From contig NC_135172.1 of NCBI RefSeq assembly GCF_041146795.1, positions 15,244,123 through 15,308,122 of the forward strand: DNA of 64,000 bases. Reading direction: 5' to 3'. Below the pieces are notes generated by a model, which worked only from the letters and a program-made list of their open reading frames with translations, did no database searches and had not been told where the DNA came from. Position numbers and translations under genes: made by a program. This DNA is from Maylandia zebra. Taxonomy: Eukaryota > Chordata > Actinopteri > Cichliformes > Cichlidae. Numbering within the stretch: position 1 is the stretch's first letter; every line of letters begins with the position of its first letter. This document shows positions 42,820 through 54,099 of the stretch, piece by piece.

Positions 42820-43838
42820 GGTGGCCCACACATGGGCCAGCACAAGGCCAGATGCAGACACACTGGTGGTCCTGACAGCTGACCAATTCCCCTTCGTCAG
42901 CCATCATGGCATCTTCTGCCCCTCCTTTGCAGGGAAGATGGAGGCCCCGTTGTCATTGTCGCACCACATCCCGGCTCATTCCTGTGGCTTCATCCCAGTC
43001 AGCTGACAGCGGGTTGGCAACCTTGGACTCTGCAGTGAGTAGAACGGACTCTGCCATTTCAGTGAATTCTGTCACAAAGGACTTGAGGTTGGTGACTGTT
43101 ACTCCCGTCCCTACTGGGACTGTCAAGACTGCAGACAGTATTATTGATTCCACAGGGGTTAATGACTTAAAGATTCCCGAATTTTCTAAGAATAAAATTT
43201 TCCAGACCTCTCCAGGTGTTACATCTAGCATTTCCAGGCCAGCTGTTGTGTTTGTTTCTGGTGCAGCTGCTACATAAGATGTTTGTTCAGAGCCGGGGAT
43301 AATAAAGAAACATGTTTAGTTCCTGAGTCAGATCTTGGGTTGGAATAACTATGTTTCTAAGGAGCTAAACAATGATATGGCGGCTCCTATTACTACTACT
43401 CTCATTGCATTCTCTGTTCATGAGCCAGCCAAACTGTACCCAACTTATTGTGTGAATGACCCGATCCCCTAAAAGATTGTTTGCTGTGCTGAACAAAAAG
43501 CATTGTCAAGGATGGCTAATTTTACACCTGAACCTATGCTCTCTAAGGAGCTCCCCAGTCGTTTTGAGACCACAGCTTTACCCATGGTTACTCCTGAGTC
43601 TTCTCGTCTGTGTATTTCTGTGCCTACTCTCAGGGTGGCAGTGCTCCGGCCTTTCCCTGCACCCATTCCAGCACCTCGGGTGAGGGTGGCTGGGATTCTG
43701 CTGGTGCCTGCTCCTATCCCCAAGCCAGCCTTCACCGGTCCCTGGACCCTTATCTGTTCTTTGGGTGGGGACAGCAGACGCCCAGCCTTTGCCTGTGCCT
43801 GTCCCGAGAGAGAGGGCAACTGTGACCCAGCTTGCTCC
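42820..43838 (+). mobile_element. Element-derived sequence with Pro/Ala repeats (left of LTR element)
   Basis: Frames here repeat a PAPIP..RVRVAG-type unit (FPAPIPAPRVRVAG, LVPAPIPKP). The same unit resumes after the retroviral-like element (52686-52890: FPAPMPVSGVRPA, VPIPGVRAAGI). The two halves are one region split by the insertion. It is probably the low-complexity part of a gag or ORF1-like protein of an unidentified element; a single intact frame is not present. Confidence 0.5.
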
Positions 43839-44466
43839 TGTGATATTATTCTGTTATTATATGTTACCTTATATATGTAATCAAAGTAGTTGAATTAGAA
43901 TACTGCTGTAGATCATATTATACCCTTTAAAATAGAGTGTGTGATCTGTATGTAGTTTAGTTCTCATTATACTTTTGAGTTAACAGAACATATTCACATA
44001 TTAGTTCATTAGATAAATGTGCATCACTCTGTATCCTTGATCTGCTGGGAATGTGTTACACTGTTTTCTTGACATGCTTAATTGTTGAATCATGAAGAGA
44101 AGGTTGTAAGCAGGAGACTCTGTGTCTAAGACAGGGGAGATAGACAGACCACATTCCACACCCCCACCTTACAGAAAGCAGAGAAACAACTGCCGAGGTC
44201 ATAACTTAGGCGCTGTAACAGAGAAAAAATGTGATGTTTTGGCTTTTACGACTAGCTGGGGGCCACTAGAGACTATAAAAAGCTGAGCAACCCGTCACCA
44301 TTTTGAGACATGTGCCTGACCCTCTGGTAGCATCTCTCCCGTCCGGACGTTGTAATGCTCTGACTGTTGAATTGTATGGAAATAAATGATTGTTGATTGA
44401 GCATTGATACACCGAGTATTGTCCCTCCTTCAGCCCAAAGATTCAAAGAACTGCGTGTTTTCAACA
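43839..44466 (+). repeat. 5' LTR
   Basis: Starts TGTGATATTATTC and ends TTTTCAACA. TATAAAA at 44274-44280 and AATAAA at 44381-44386 give the usual promoter and polyadenylation order. By line-by-line reading it has the same length as the 3' LTR with no indel and no mismatch that I could see. Confidence 0.9.
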
Positions 44467-44469
44467 ACT

Positions 44470-44487
44470 TGGTGCCGTGACCCGGAT
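44470..44487 (+). promoter_or_regulatory. Primer binding site, tRNA-His type
   Basis: TGGTGCCGTGACCCGGAT, three bases after the LTR, is complementary (one mismatch) to the 3' end of tRNA-His, which ends TCACGGCACCA. It marks where minus-strand DNA synthesis starts. Confidence 0.75.
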
Positions 44488-44737
44488 CTTTGGTGTGCTG
44501 AGGAGGTGTAGATTTGACCTTTGGTGAGATCGTGAGGCGAGGTGAACAGAGGACCGGTCCAAAAAATAAAAAGGTAAGCACAGCCTGTTGTATTATAAAT
44601 ACCAAATGTGCATATTGGGCTTTCCAAATTAATCTGTTCGCTGAGTCACATGTATTTTCACAGTAAATTTGTCGGTGTCTGGTTTTTGGTGCAAGATACT
44701 AACAACATAAGTTGAGGCTGAATTCCAGTGTGTTAAA

Positions 44738-44841
44738 TAAACTGCTTCTACCGAGAAACTAATAAGACACTACGTTGAGCTAGTTGCAGTAAACTGCTTC
44801 TACCGAGAAACTAATAAGATACTACGTTGAGCTAGTTGCAG
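44738..44841 (+). repeat. 52-bp tandem duplication in the leader
   Basis: The unit TAAACTGCTTCTACCGAGAA ... GAGCTAGTTGCAG occurs twice in succession with one base difference (GACAC versus GATAC). Confidence 0.9.
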
Positions 44842-45464
44842 CCACTTTACCTTCCACATTTAATTTTGTCTAATACTGGCTTCTGTAGCAATAATACGTT
44901 AGAATTTCTTCTGAAGACGCGGCCATTAGTTCAGTACATTGAAGTCGAGGTTTGAAGTTTGTTTATGGTGTCGGTTACGTCCTGGCTCTTGCCGGCTATG
45001 AAATAGAAGTTGATTTAAGGAAAAGCAGATGCTGGCTTCATGGTGCGGTTAAACACTGGCAACGCGAGAGCGAAACACGTCCGTAGGTTTGGTTTATGAT
45101 ACGGCCGTGTTCCGGTGATGCGGCCGTGAAGTGCAGTAGTGGTTGGTGCTAATTTTAGTACATTGAACAGAGGTTTGACGGTGGTTTGTGGCGTCAGTCG
45201 AGTTTTTTTTTAAGGGCTGCGGTCATAAAACAAAGTAAAATTTTACTTGCCAAGAAGTACATAGAGCAAAACCTGGTTTATGATGTCTGGTATAACTTCG
45301 GGGATGCAAGCATCACTTTTATGATGCGACTTTGCCCCGTTGTGGCGGTCATAAGCGCAGAGAAAGGGGTATTTTGGTCTATGGTGCAGTGTGCTTTAAG
45401 AAGATCTAATAGTTGAGCTCAGAGGTTTCTGTGTAAAATTCCCGCTGAGGAAAAGTGTTGTGTG

Positions 45465-45610
45465 TGAGTCTGAAAGCGCGCTCTGGGTGAGAGAGTGTGT
45501 GTGAAGCTGCGAGGCGCGCTCTGGGTGCTGTCTTGTGGGTAAAGCGCGCACTGAGTGAGAGTGTGAGTGAGGCGCGCTCTGAGTGTGTTTTTTGTGTGGA
45601 GTGTGAAGCG
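45465..45610 (+). repeat. Imperfect GCGCGCTCTGGGTG repeats in the leader
   Basis: Four spaced copies of a GCGCGC(T/A)CTG(G/A)GTG-like motif lie in GTGTGT-rich spacers. They could form structure in the leader RNA, for example a packaging region, but this is speculative. Confidence 0.6.
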
Positions 45611-46149
45611 TGAACACAGTGACAGTGACGGTTGATGTGTTTGATTAGGAGGACATTAGAGCAAATACACATTTTAGGATCAAAGGTTGATGCCTAGTGT
45701 ACCTGTGGAACATTTGCCCTAGGAGTGGCGACCCTCCTGTCCGTGGACGCGTGGCCAGGACCGGCGGCGTCCGGGTGCCGAGGTGGTGACTTGGGGAGGT
45801 GAGGGCCCCCGCATAGCTACGGATATAACACTGGAACGGCCGTGTAATCACGGGTTCACATTTATTCCGGACTAGAACAAGACACATTTTGCGAACAAAC
45901 GTTGAGTCTAGATTAGTAAAGAAATATAAAAAGGTTGAATTCCTCGTTTCAGTGGTTGAAATTGTTGTGTGCCTGTCCCCTGACGAGTGTGAAATTAAAA
46001 TAAAGAGGGAATTTGGAGCCACATAGAGATAGACGGGCATAATTGGGTGTATTACTCTGTGGTGTAATAAAAATAACAAGGAGAGATAGTAAGAGGTGTG
46101 CAGTGGAGAATTATAGAGGAGTAGAGAGAGGAATGTGTTGGGAGACTGG

Positions 46150-47660
46150 CGTACAGTTTACGCTGTCAAGGTAGGCGTGTTGCCTGCTTATCTGTTTAAC
46201 AGTGATGAAAATGAAATTAAATAAATCTCTTAGTGTGTTAATACAGGAAGCTGCGGACCTGGACCAACTGCCCCCACAAGCACAGCGGCCGAAGCAAAAT
46301 TATAGGTAATGGGAACCACACCCAGCACGAATCAGCAGCTGTGAAAAAGACAGCAGCGAGGAGAGAATTAGAGGAGAAATTAAGAGAAGTTTTAACACAT
46401 AAAATTGGGGCCAACGGACTTGTGGAGGTTGGGAAGGCGTCCGGAGCATCACAACAAAAGGTGAAACAAAAACACACACAAGCAGAGAAATCTGAGGGAA
46501 AGGCTCCTTTTAAGGTAACGCCTAGTTTGAGAAAAGATAAAATTAACCTGCTTTTATACAAATGCACATACACGCAATGAAGAAACAGCTTACACTCATG
46601 CACACGTGAAGATTTTCCAGCAAGGTTAAAGAAAAATTAACATACTTAAATGATGAAGTCTATACATTACTGACAAAGAAACCCTCTGGGTTGCAGGACA
46701 ACAATTTAACTAAAAAAAAATAAAATAAAAAGGAACACTGGTCTAACCAACCAGGCAAGACACAACAAATTTAGTGGTTAAAAGATTCAAATTGTGACAT
46801 GTTTTCTGTTGATTGATTAATAAAAGTGATTACTGAATGAAAGAAAGTTCCTTTTTTGGGCTTTTAAACATGATCTTAAGAATTTTAACATATACCGGTG
46901 TTGTCCTGTCAACTTGGTGGGTTAGGAGTTGATTATATCGGGAGACAAAAAAAAAAAAAAAAAGGGGGAGAGAAGGCTGACACAGGGCCTGGCCCCATTG
47001 CCTCCCCTCTGAATAACACAGCCAACACAACAACATTTTCCTGTTCGTTTGTTTTTGTTTTTTGTTTGTTTTTGTTTTGTTTTGTTTTTGTTTTTTCTAT
47101 ACATATTTAATTACAGGCTGCTTTGCCGGCCCTGAAAGCCGAGGCTGACTGGACTCCTGCTCTCCCCCATACGTGACACTGACCAAATGCTGCAACAGCT
47201 GGACCCACAACAACGACCTGAGAATGTCAACAGACCTGCAGGAATGTGATCTCAGGCAGCCGAGACGGAGAGCACTAAACCTAAGGCCCGTTTCACTACA
47301 CGGGGGAAAATTCCCAGACTGCGTCAGCTGACAGAGCTGTGACGAGACGCCCGCCAAGCCCGAATGAAAAGTAAGGCCGAGCGAAAGAATGCTGACCTTG
47401 ATAACTTTGCATTCACACTGTGCAGGACAGTGATGGACCAACACGGATGATCGGGTGGCGAAAAAGGGCGTGACCGAGACAAGAGGAGTAACTGAGGACA
47501 GAAGGCACCTCAGAATGGACAAAAACACAGAAGAAGATGCAGGTTTCACCTGCGGTGAACATCGACACTGGAGAAAGGACTGCCCCAATTGGGGTCAGAA
47601 CCAGGATGGACTGAATTTTGAGCAGCAGCAGCAGCAGCAATGGTCGCAAACAAACTGAAA
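46150..47660 (+). pseudogene. Gag-like remnants of the LTR element
   Basis: Basic, helical frames at 46341-46580 and about 47350-47450 are followed, in another frame near 47535-47600, by a CCHC-like zinc knuckle (GEHRHWRKDCPN) whose first Cys appears to be replaced. Stops separate the pieces. Position after the leader and before the deleted pol region fits gag, but the matrix and capsid parts are not recognisable. Confidence 0.45.
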
Positions 47661-47786
47661 AAGGAGGGGGGCAGGACCCCAGGGCACGCTTCAGGCCGTG
47701 GTTTACCCAGAACACCAGAACAGGAAAGTGATGAACACAAACACCCACACAAACACACATATCTACATGCACTGACTCAGAATGAA

Positions 47787-47886
47787 GAGAAACACACACA
47801 CACACACACACGTCTCCAAACACACAGATTCAGAATGAAGTGAAATACACACATGAACACGTGCACTCGTTGAGTGAGTGAGAAAT

Positions 47887-47929
<43 letters not shown>

Positions 47930-48090
47930 GAATGTTGATTCACTGAGAAGTGATGCACACACATACACATGCACACGCTTGTGCAATAAAGAGTGATCCA
48001 CACGCACACACACATACACGCTGATGCAATGAAGAATGCTTTGCTTATGCTGATATGCAAAATGCTGCACACAAACATCCCAATGCATAA
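47787..48090. repeat. CA-rich microsatellite stretch
   Basis: Several (AC)n runs, the longest at about 47889-47928. It lies where pol would be expected. Confidence 0.85.
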
Positions 48091-50700
48091 TTATTATGAG
48101 GAGCCATTGATTACTTAGAATGTGTTATATGTCACCTAGGAGGCATTTATGTAGATTTTAGGAATAAGCTCTAAAACGGTTTGGTTATGAAAACAATGTC
48201 TGTGCGTGATGTCTGTTTATGGCTCAAGGCCTTGACTGAATTCTTTGCTGTGCTTCACACAGCCCTGATGAGGAACAGTGGCACAGAGTGAAATTGATGA
48301 ATTAATAGTGTAAGTTTTAGGTTGGAGTACGGCATTTTCTGTGATTGAGTTTTAATTCAAGGAGGAACAAAAGGTGTTACGGCACCTGAGGTTCTCATTC
48401 CCACACAATATTGTCCCGGCAGGAAGCAAAATGTTCCTGTGAATTTCTGGTTGATTGTTTGGTTTTGTTTAGCGCTAGCTTGATTTTATCAGTGAGCTTT
48501 GGCTTGTGTTCTTTCTCGTAAGCGAGAGAGGGATAGTTTTATGCTTGGACATGTCTGCAACGGGCCCTAGTTTGTGTTATTTTAGTAGTATTTTGTTGGT
48601 TATGTCTGTTTTCGTTTTTGTTACAGTGCACTGGAGAAAAAAAAACATCTGAGAGGTGTGATCCACCGGTGGTGATATGTTGATATTTTGTGAGTTTATG
48701 ATTTAACAATCAGCTCTTTAAACCAGGCCTGAAAAATTGAAATTTAAAGCGCTATAAAATATTATTACTGTAAACAGTTGCAAAGTGTGCTTCTCCATGA
48801 TTGTAATTGGCTTGGGAGAAATTCACTTATAGGGAACACTGATCTAAAACGATTGCACCGAGTCAATCCGGCCCAAAAAAACAACAAGGAATTGTTTTCC
48901 TTTAAAATGATGACGTCATCTTGCTGGTGATGGAGGCTCGAATAGGTTGCGCGGGAGACTCCATTATCAGCAACATCTGGTATGAATGTGTATGGAGGTA
49001 TGCATGTGAATGGACTGTGATGGACGGACTGGAACCTTTGACTGACTTGATACTGAGACAATGACTGCACCAACTTTAGGATTAGTAAATGCCAATAAAC
49101 AAGTCACCCAGCCGACAAGAGAAGGGTGGATGCTTCGCTTTGTTTTGTTTTGTTTTTTCAGGAGCAGGAGGATAAGAGAGACTGGAGGAGGAGACTCTAG
49201 CTTCACATAAGTATGAACTGCAGACTTAACACTGTGGTTGCTGATTTTGAGTTACTGATGTTTGCATCAAGAAAACTGTGCTATATTAGCTGTGTTTTGA
49301 GTAAGGTATCATGTTATATTATTGGGAATGCCAAATGCTACAGTGGAGAAGACTTTTGATATCACTCATGACTGGAATATGTTACTATTAACCACAGCAG
49401 GCCACTGTAAAAAGTCAATTAAATTTTATAGAGGAAAATCGCCAAAATTGAACAATACCTATGAATGACTGGCCACATTCAGAATAGAGATATGCAATAA
49501 TAAACATTGGTCCACGTGATTTAGGTTCTCACTTGAAATAGTAAGTTATTAAATGTAGAATATAATCGACAGGGACATTTGATAGGATGTGGTACTGCAA
49601 AAGAACAAGAGCAAAGTAAATAAAGAAAATATTGTGTTTAGTTTGGATAAATTCAAATTAAAATGTACCATTACACTCAGAGGATCAATATGGAATAAAA
49701 CATATGCAAAATTTGTAGGAAGTACATTACTGATAACTGTTCTGTCCTGAGCGTTTGTTTCCAGAGCACCCACTTGACCACACCAACAGTTTCTCGCCAC
49801 CGAGGAGGGGTACTTGCAAAAAGAATAAAATAAAAATCTGAGTTTAACAAAACATTTTAAATGTAAATATCAAGCTTACCTTTCTTTTTCCATGAAATGT
49901 GCTAGTGGGCACGCCAGACATTTTGAAAAGGTGGGCAAAACAATTGGCAAGGCCACACCCCCACACGTGTGATATAATTTTAAAGGTACTGTTGCCCTCT
50001 CTAAGAAACATCAGGACTTAGAGGAGTGGCAAGTAGAGTATGCGAGCTACAAGCAAAAACTAAAATGTGTACTACAGTGTGCAAAAAATGAAATACTGGG
50101 TCATCAGGGGGTCATGAAGGACATTTATAAAACTAAAAGTCCCACTAACCTTAAAGTGCACTTGAAAAGCCAACAGAAGAAGGTTAACCTAGCTTACCTA
50201 GAAGACCTCATCAGGGGGAGCACACTCCCCCTCCTTGAAGAGCTCACCCACTCAACCCGCATCCCCAGAAAACAGCTAACCCCAGATAAGGCAGCGTGAT
50301 GTATCCCGAGACAACAGGACTGGGACATCTAAATAAAGGTGTGAAACAATCGCCTTCAAAAGGTTATCAATTCACTTCAACCAAAATTAGGACCACACGG
50401 TGCGGCAAGAGTTAATAGTTATTAGTCTCAACACCCAAGGATAACCAGAAGAGCATGACTGATATGATGGAACTGGGATTTTGTTACACTTAATTTTTGC
50501 AAAACACAAATAAAACTAAATTGAAACTAAGGATTTTCAGAAAATAAAAACTACACTAAACTAGCAAAGAATTGGTAAAAACTAATTAAAACTGATATAA
50601 AATTGAAAATCTGAAGTCGAAGCTAAATAAAAATAAAAAACTGATGAAAATTGCAAAACTATTACAACCCTGGTGCAGAGATTGGCAAATCTGACCAGGA
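48091..50700. other. Internal non-coding part of the LTR element
   Basis: No retroviral domain recognised. A frame at 50114-50299 encodes a basic, helical 61-residue piece ending PRKQLTPDKAA; upstream codons in the same phase (about 49995-50113) extend it. Function unknown. Confidence 0.4.
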
Positions 50701-52057
50701 AACGTTATAAAATGGATTGTCAGGATAGTCAGCGTTAAAGCCACTTTTGACAGTCCATACTAGGATGGCATTGGACATCTTCGGGGCAGAAAAGGGTTGG
50801 TGTGACCAAGGTGTGGTTTGGCTTGTTGTATGTACATTTCAAAATGTTACAGCTCTGGATGGACCAGTTACCAGGGCATGGAAGGATGACAGACTTTATT
50901 ACATGAGGAGAAGGGACATTTTCGGGATCGAAGATCCTCAGGGATGACAAGGTTGGAGCAACGGTACTCAAGAGAAGAATTTCTGATACTTTCTGAGATA
51001 TGATGTCACTAACCTTCTCTTTTAATTGTCTAGCTCCAATGAATTGACACATGGGAGTGTGTCAAAAAGGGGGAGTTGAGTCTGAACATCAAACAATGGT
51101 TTTATGAACATCTTATGACGTTATTTCTGTGTTTAATAATTTAGCTATGGTAAAACTTAAGCTTATAATGTGTTAGACTTAGAAAGGGTTCACTAATTTT
51201 TGATTTCTTTTACACACACATAGATTATGATTAGAATAGGTCCTGAACATAATATTTTAAACCAAATTTGAATCATTAGAACAACAATGGATAACAATAT
51301 TAGATTATCAAGGCTAGGGAGAGAGGTGTTTTGGTTTTCTGTCTCTTGCAGAGAAAGGAACAGACACCAGACGGGGACACGGAGATGTGAGGACCCTTCA
51401 CAGCAGAGACAGATGTAGGCACTGCCGAGACAGCAACTGGGGTCAAGTGTCATGACGTTTGGGCTCCTGGAGAAGATGGATCCCACAAACACAGCAATAA
51501 CCATGAAGGGGTTGGCGAAAACCAGGAACACCAGACCAACGAGGTTCGAGAGGCTCTTGGCAAAAAGGGGGACACGCCGGTGAACCCAAAACACACAGAT
51601 CCTTGTTTGAAATCGGGGTAGAATAATCCCCAGAACTGTGCAATGACTAAAGGGTGGTCTAACCCCGGAGGTCGAAGAAAGAAGCTGAGAATCACCCAAC
51701 TGGAAGACACTGGTAGCTGCAGCAATAAAAATAAAGGTTAAAAGCTCCTTAGACAGAGGTTCTAGTCTAAGTACATTTGAAAGGTATAAGGGGGCATTAA
51801 AATGGGAGTGGAAAACTGGAGCACCAAAATAAAGCTGTGGGAAAATGGGGAGTGATGGGAGTGTCATCTGTAACTGCCGTTATGGTTGTAAATCTAACTT
51901 TGCTTGCATCTGAACTGCGTGAACACAGAGGTCATCCCCCATATGGTCCACCCGTTAAAGGGGGACAGAGGGCCTCAGGATCAAGAAAACCTGGACCTTG
52001 CAACGCTGAAGTGCTTGTTATTAGTGATCTCTTTAATGAGAGATCAAAAGAGGGTAT
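50701..52057. other. Possible env-position sequence of the LTR element
   Basis: The region between pol position and 3' LTR should hold env. The plus strand has only short frames; the longest open frame, 224 codons, is on the minus strand (51867-51193) and is hydrophobic. No envelope hallmark could be recognised. The stretch just before the 3' LTR (AGATCAAAAGAGGGTAT) can serve as the polypurine tract. Confidence 0.35.
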
Positions 52058-52685
52058 TGTGATATTATTCTGTTATTATATGTTACCTTATATATGTAAT
52101 CAAAGTAGTTGAATTAGAATACTGCTGTAGATCATATTATACCCTTTAAAATAGAGTGTGTGATCTGTATGTAGTTTAGTTCTCATTATACTTTTGAGTT
52201 AACAGAACATATTCACATATTAGTTCATTAGATAAATGTGCATCACTCTGTATCCTTGATCTGCTGGGAATGTGTTACACTGTTTTCTTGACATGCTTAA
52301 TTGTTGAATCATGAAGAGAAGGTTGTAAGCAGGAGACTCTGTGTCTAAGACAGGGGAGATAGACAGACCACATTCCACACCCCCACCTTACAGAAAGCAG
52401 AGAAACAACTGCCGAGGTCATAACTTAGGCGCTGTAACAGAGAAAAAATGTGATGTTTTGGCTTTTACGACTAGCTGGGGGCCACTAGAGACTATAAAAA
52501 GCTGAGCAACCCGTCACCATTTTGAGACATGTGCCTGACCCTCTGGTAGCATCTCTCCCGTCCGGACGTTGTAATGCTCTGACTGTTGAATTGTATGGAA
52601 ATAAATGATTGTTGATTGAGCATTGATACACCGAGTATTGTCCCTCCTTCAGCCCAAAGATTCAAAGAACTGCGTGTTTTCAACA
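52058..52685 (+). repeat. 3' LTR
   Basis: 628 bp, in constant register with the 5' LTR (offset 8219 from start to end). It is followed by CTCC, the same four bases that precede the 5' LTR. Confidence 0.9.
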
Positions 52686-52890
52686 CTCCGCACACATACC
52701 TACTCCTCAGGTGCGAGTGGCTGGCACCCAATTTTTCCCGGCACCCATGCCGGTTTCTGGGGTGAGACCAGCCAGGACACAGTCGAACTCCACACCCGTA
52801 CCAATCCCTGGGGTGAGAGCAGCTGGTATACAGCAGGTGCCAGCACCCATTCCTGCGTCAGGAGAGCCCAACCAGTGTCCAGCCACATCA
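52686..52890 (+). mobile_element. Pro/Ala-repeat sequence, right of LTR element
   Basis: Continuation of the region at 42820-43838 that the LTR element split. Confidence 0.5.
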
Positions 52891-52904
52891 TCCTGCTTGC
52901 GCCA

Positions 52905-53063
52905 AAATCTTTCATTTTAGGGGCTCAAAAGTAATTGGGCAAATTAAATAACTGAAAATAAATGTTCATTTCTAATATGTTTCTAAATGTTCATTGAAGT
53001 CTTGAACTCATGGAGATCACAATATGCTGGATTCCCTCCCTCTTAATGCTCTGCCAGGCAGCT
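52905..53063 (-). mobile_element. Tc1-like transposon end, minus orientation
   Basis: GGGGCTCAAAAGTAATTGGG and AACTGAAAATAAATGTTCAT are the inverse complement of the end at about 54940-54995. The adjoining piece (GAAGTCTTGAACTCATGGAG, TTAATGCTCTGCCAGG) is the inverse of the transposase 3' coding end at 54830-54900. Confidence 0.7.
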
Positions 53064-53287
53064 TTCTGGGTTGGCTGTATGTTTTTGGTTATTTTAGGTT
53101 ATTATCCATCTGCATTATGAAATGGCCATTAAAAACAATGTCCAATATATAATTATAATTGGAATATGTTTTAGTAAATAGGTTAAAAACAACTTGCATC
53201 AATGTCCAAATATAGACCTTACTGTAACTGTATCCTTATCTACTCTTTTTTTTTGTCTAAAATATTTCAGTTTCTTTGAGTTCAACA

Positions 53288-53670
53288 ATGCTCCCCTCTT
53301 CATCTCCTCTCTACCTGAGCCTCATCCTCTTTTTGTCATACCACTCCCCTGTTCTCTCCGGTCAGATTGGTAACTACAGCCAGGGTTAGTCTGTTCCCTC
53401 TGTACCAGGACACAACCTGTGGGGAAGGGTTTGATTTTGTCAAAAGGGAGCCTACATGATTAATGTGAAGACCTAACCCCAAACACCTGTATTCTCTGCT
53501 CCGATGCTCCTCAAGGCAACAAGCAGTTACAGTAGTTAGTTAGCAGCAACTTAAACTGTAGCACATACTTTATGTGAACTTCATTTTTAGCTGCCTGTGT
53601 CTCTAGTGGACTGGCGTGGATTCAGCCGATGCAAGACTTATATTTACAGCAGTGCCCAGACCTCTGTGAG
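53288..53670 (+). pseudogene. Perforin-like pseudogene, exons 1-2 only
   Basis: From ATG 53288 the sequence parallels the first exon of the intact gene (SPLYLSLILFLS, then GNYSQG, VPGHN, KGAYMINVKT) but with stops and small deletions. At about 53591-53670 it reads LPVSLVDWRGFSRC and IYSSAQTSVR, the equivalent of exon 2, whose donor has lost its GT. Later exons are absent up to the Tc1 sequence. This supports a former tandem duplication of perforin, now decayed. Confidence 0.85.
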
Positions 53671-54099
53671 ATATACCACTATATGATATTATAACTATTG
53701 AAAAAGTTATAGCATCCAAGGGTTTTTGTAAGGTCTCAGAGAACATCTTGGAGATCACTTAGTGTCTCACGATGACAACTGGCATCTACGTAAAGATTAG
53801 ATGTTATTTTTTTTATCTGAAGACAAACTATGTAATTTTCATTGGACATCTCAGCAAATTGCACTGCACTTTCCTCTGAGTTATTGATTCTGTCACTAGT
53901 TAGCTAAAATTAATGTAAGTCTATTTGCCACAACCAACCAGCCAACCAACCAGATAACGTCCAGTTCCGTACTGACAAAAGATGGTGCTAAATATGTTTT
54001 TAAATTTTAATTTTAAGCACTTAAATCCAGTTTCACAGACAGTGTTACATCTATGTCAGATTTTGAGAGCAGGACTTAATGGTGTACATTTCCTTTATA
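53671..54099. other. Non-coding sequence
   Basis: No further perforin exon recognised. Confidence 0.4.

Larger units (their letters stand above)
43839..52685 (+). mobile_element. Young but defective endogenous-retrovirus-like LTR element
   Basis: 8847 bp bounded by two 628-bp LTRs, flanked on both sides by CTCC, a 4-bp target duplication. A primer binding site follows the 5' LTR and a purine-rich tract precedes the 3' LTR. The internal part holds a leader with tandem repeats, broken gag-like sequence and one zinc-knuckle-like motif, then a CA-rich stretch and non-coding sequence. I find no protease, reverse transcriptase or integrase. The copy therefore needed enzymes supplied by another element. 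The 4-bp duplication and tRNA-His-type primer suggest a gamma/epsilon-like retroviral parent, but this is inference. Confidence 0.85.

Noticed and set aside
47777-48088. Cys/Val-rich minus-strand frames
   Set aside because: They are translations of (CA)n repeats.
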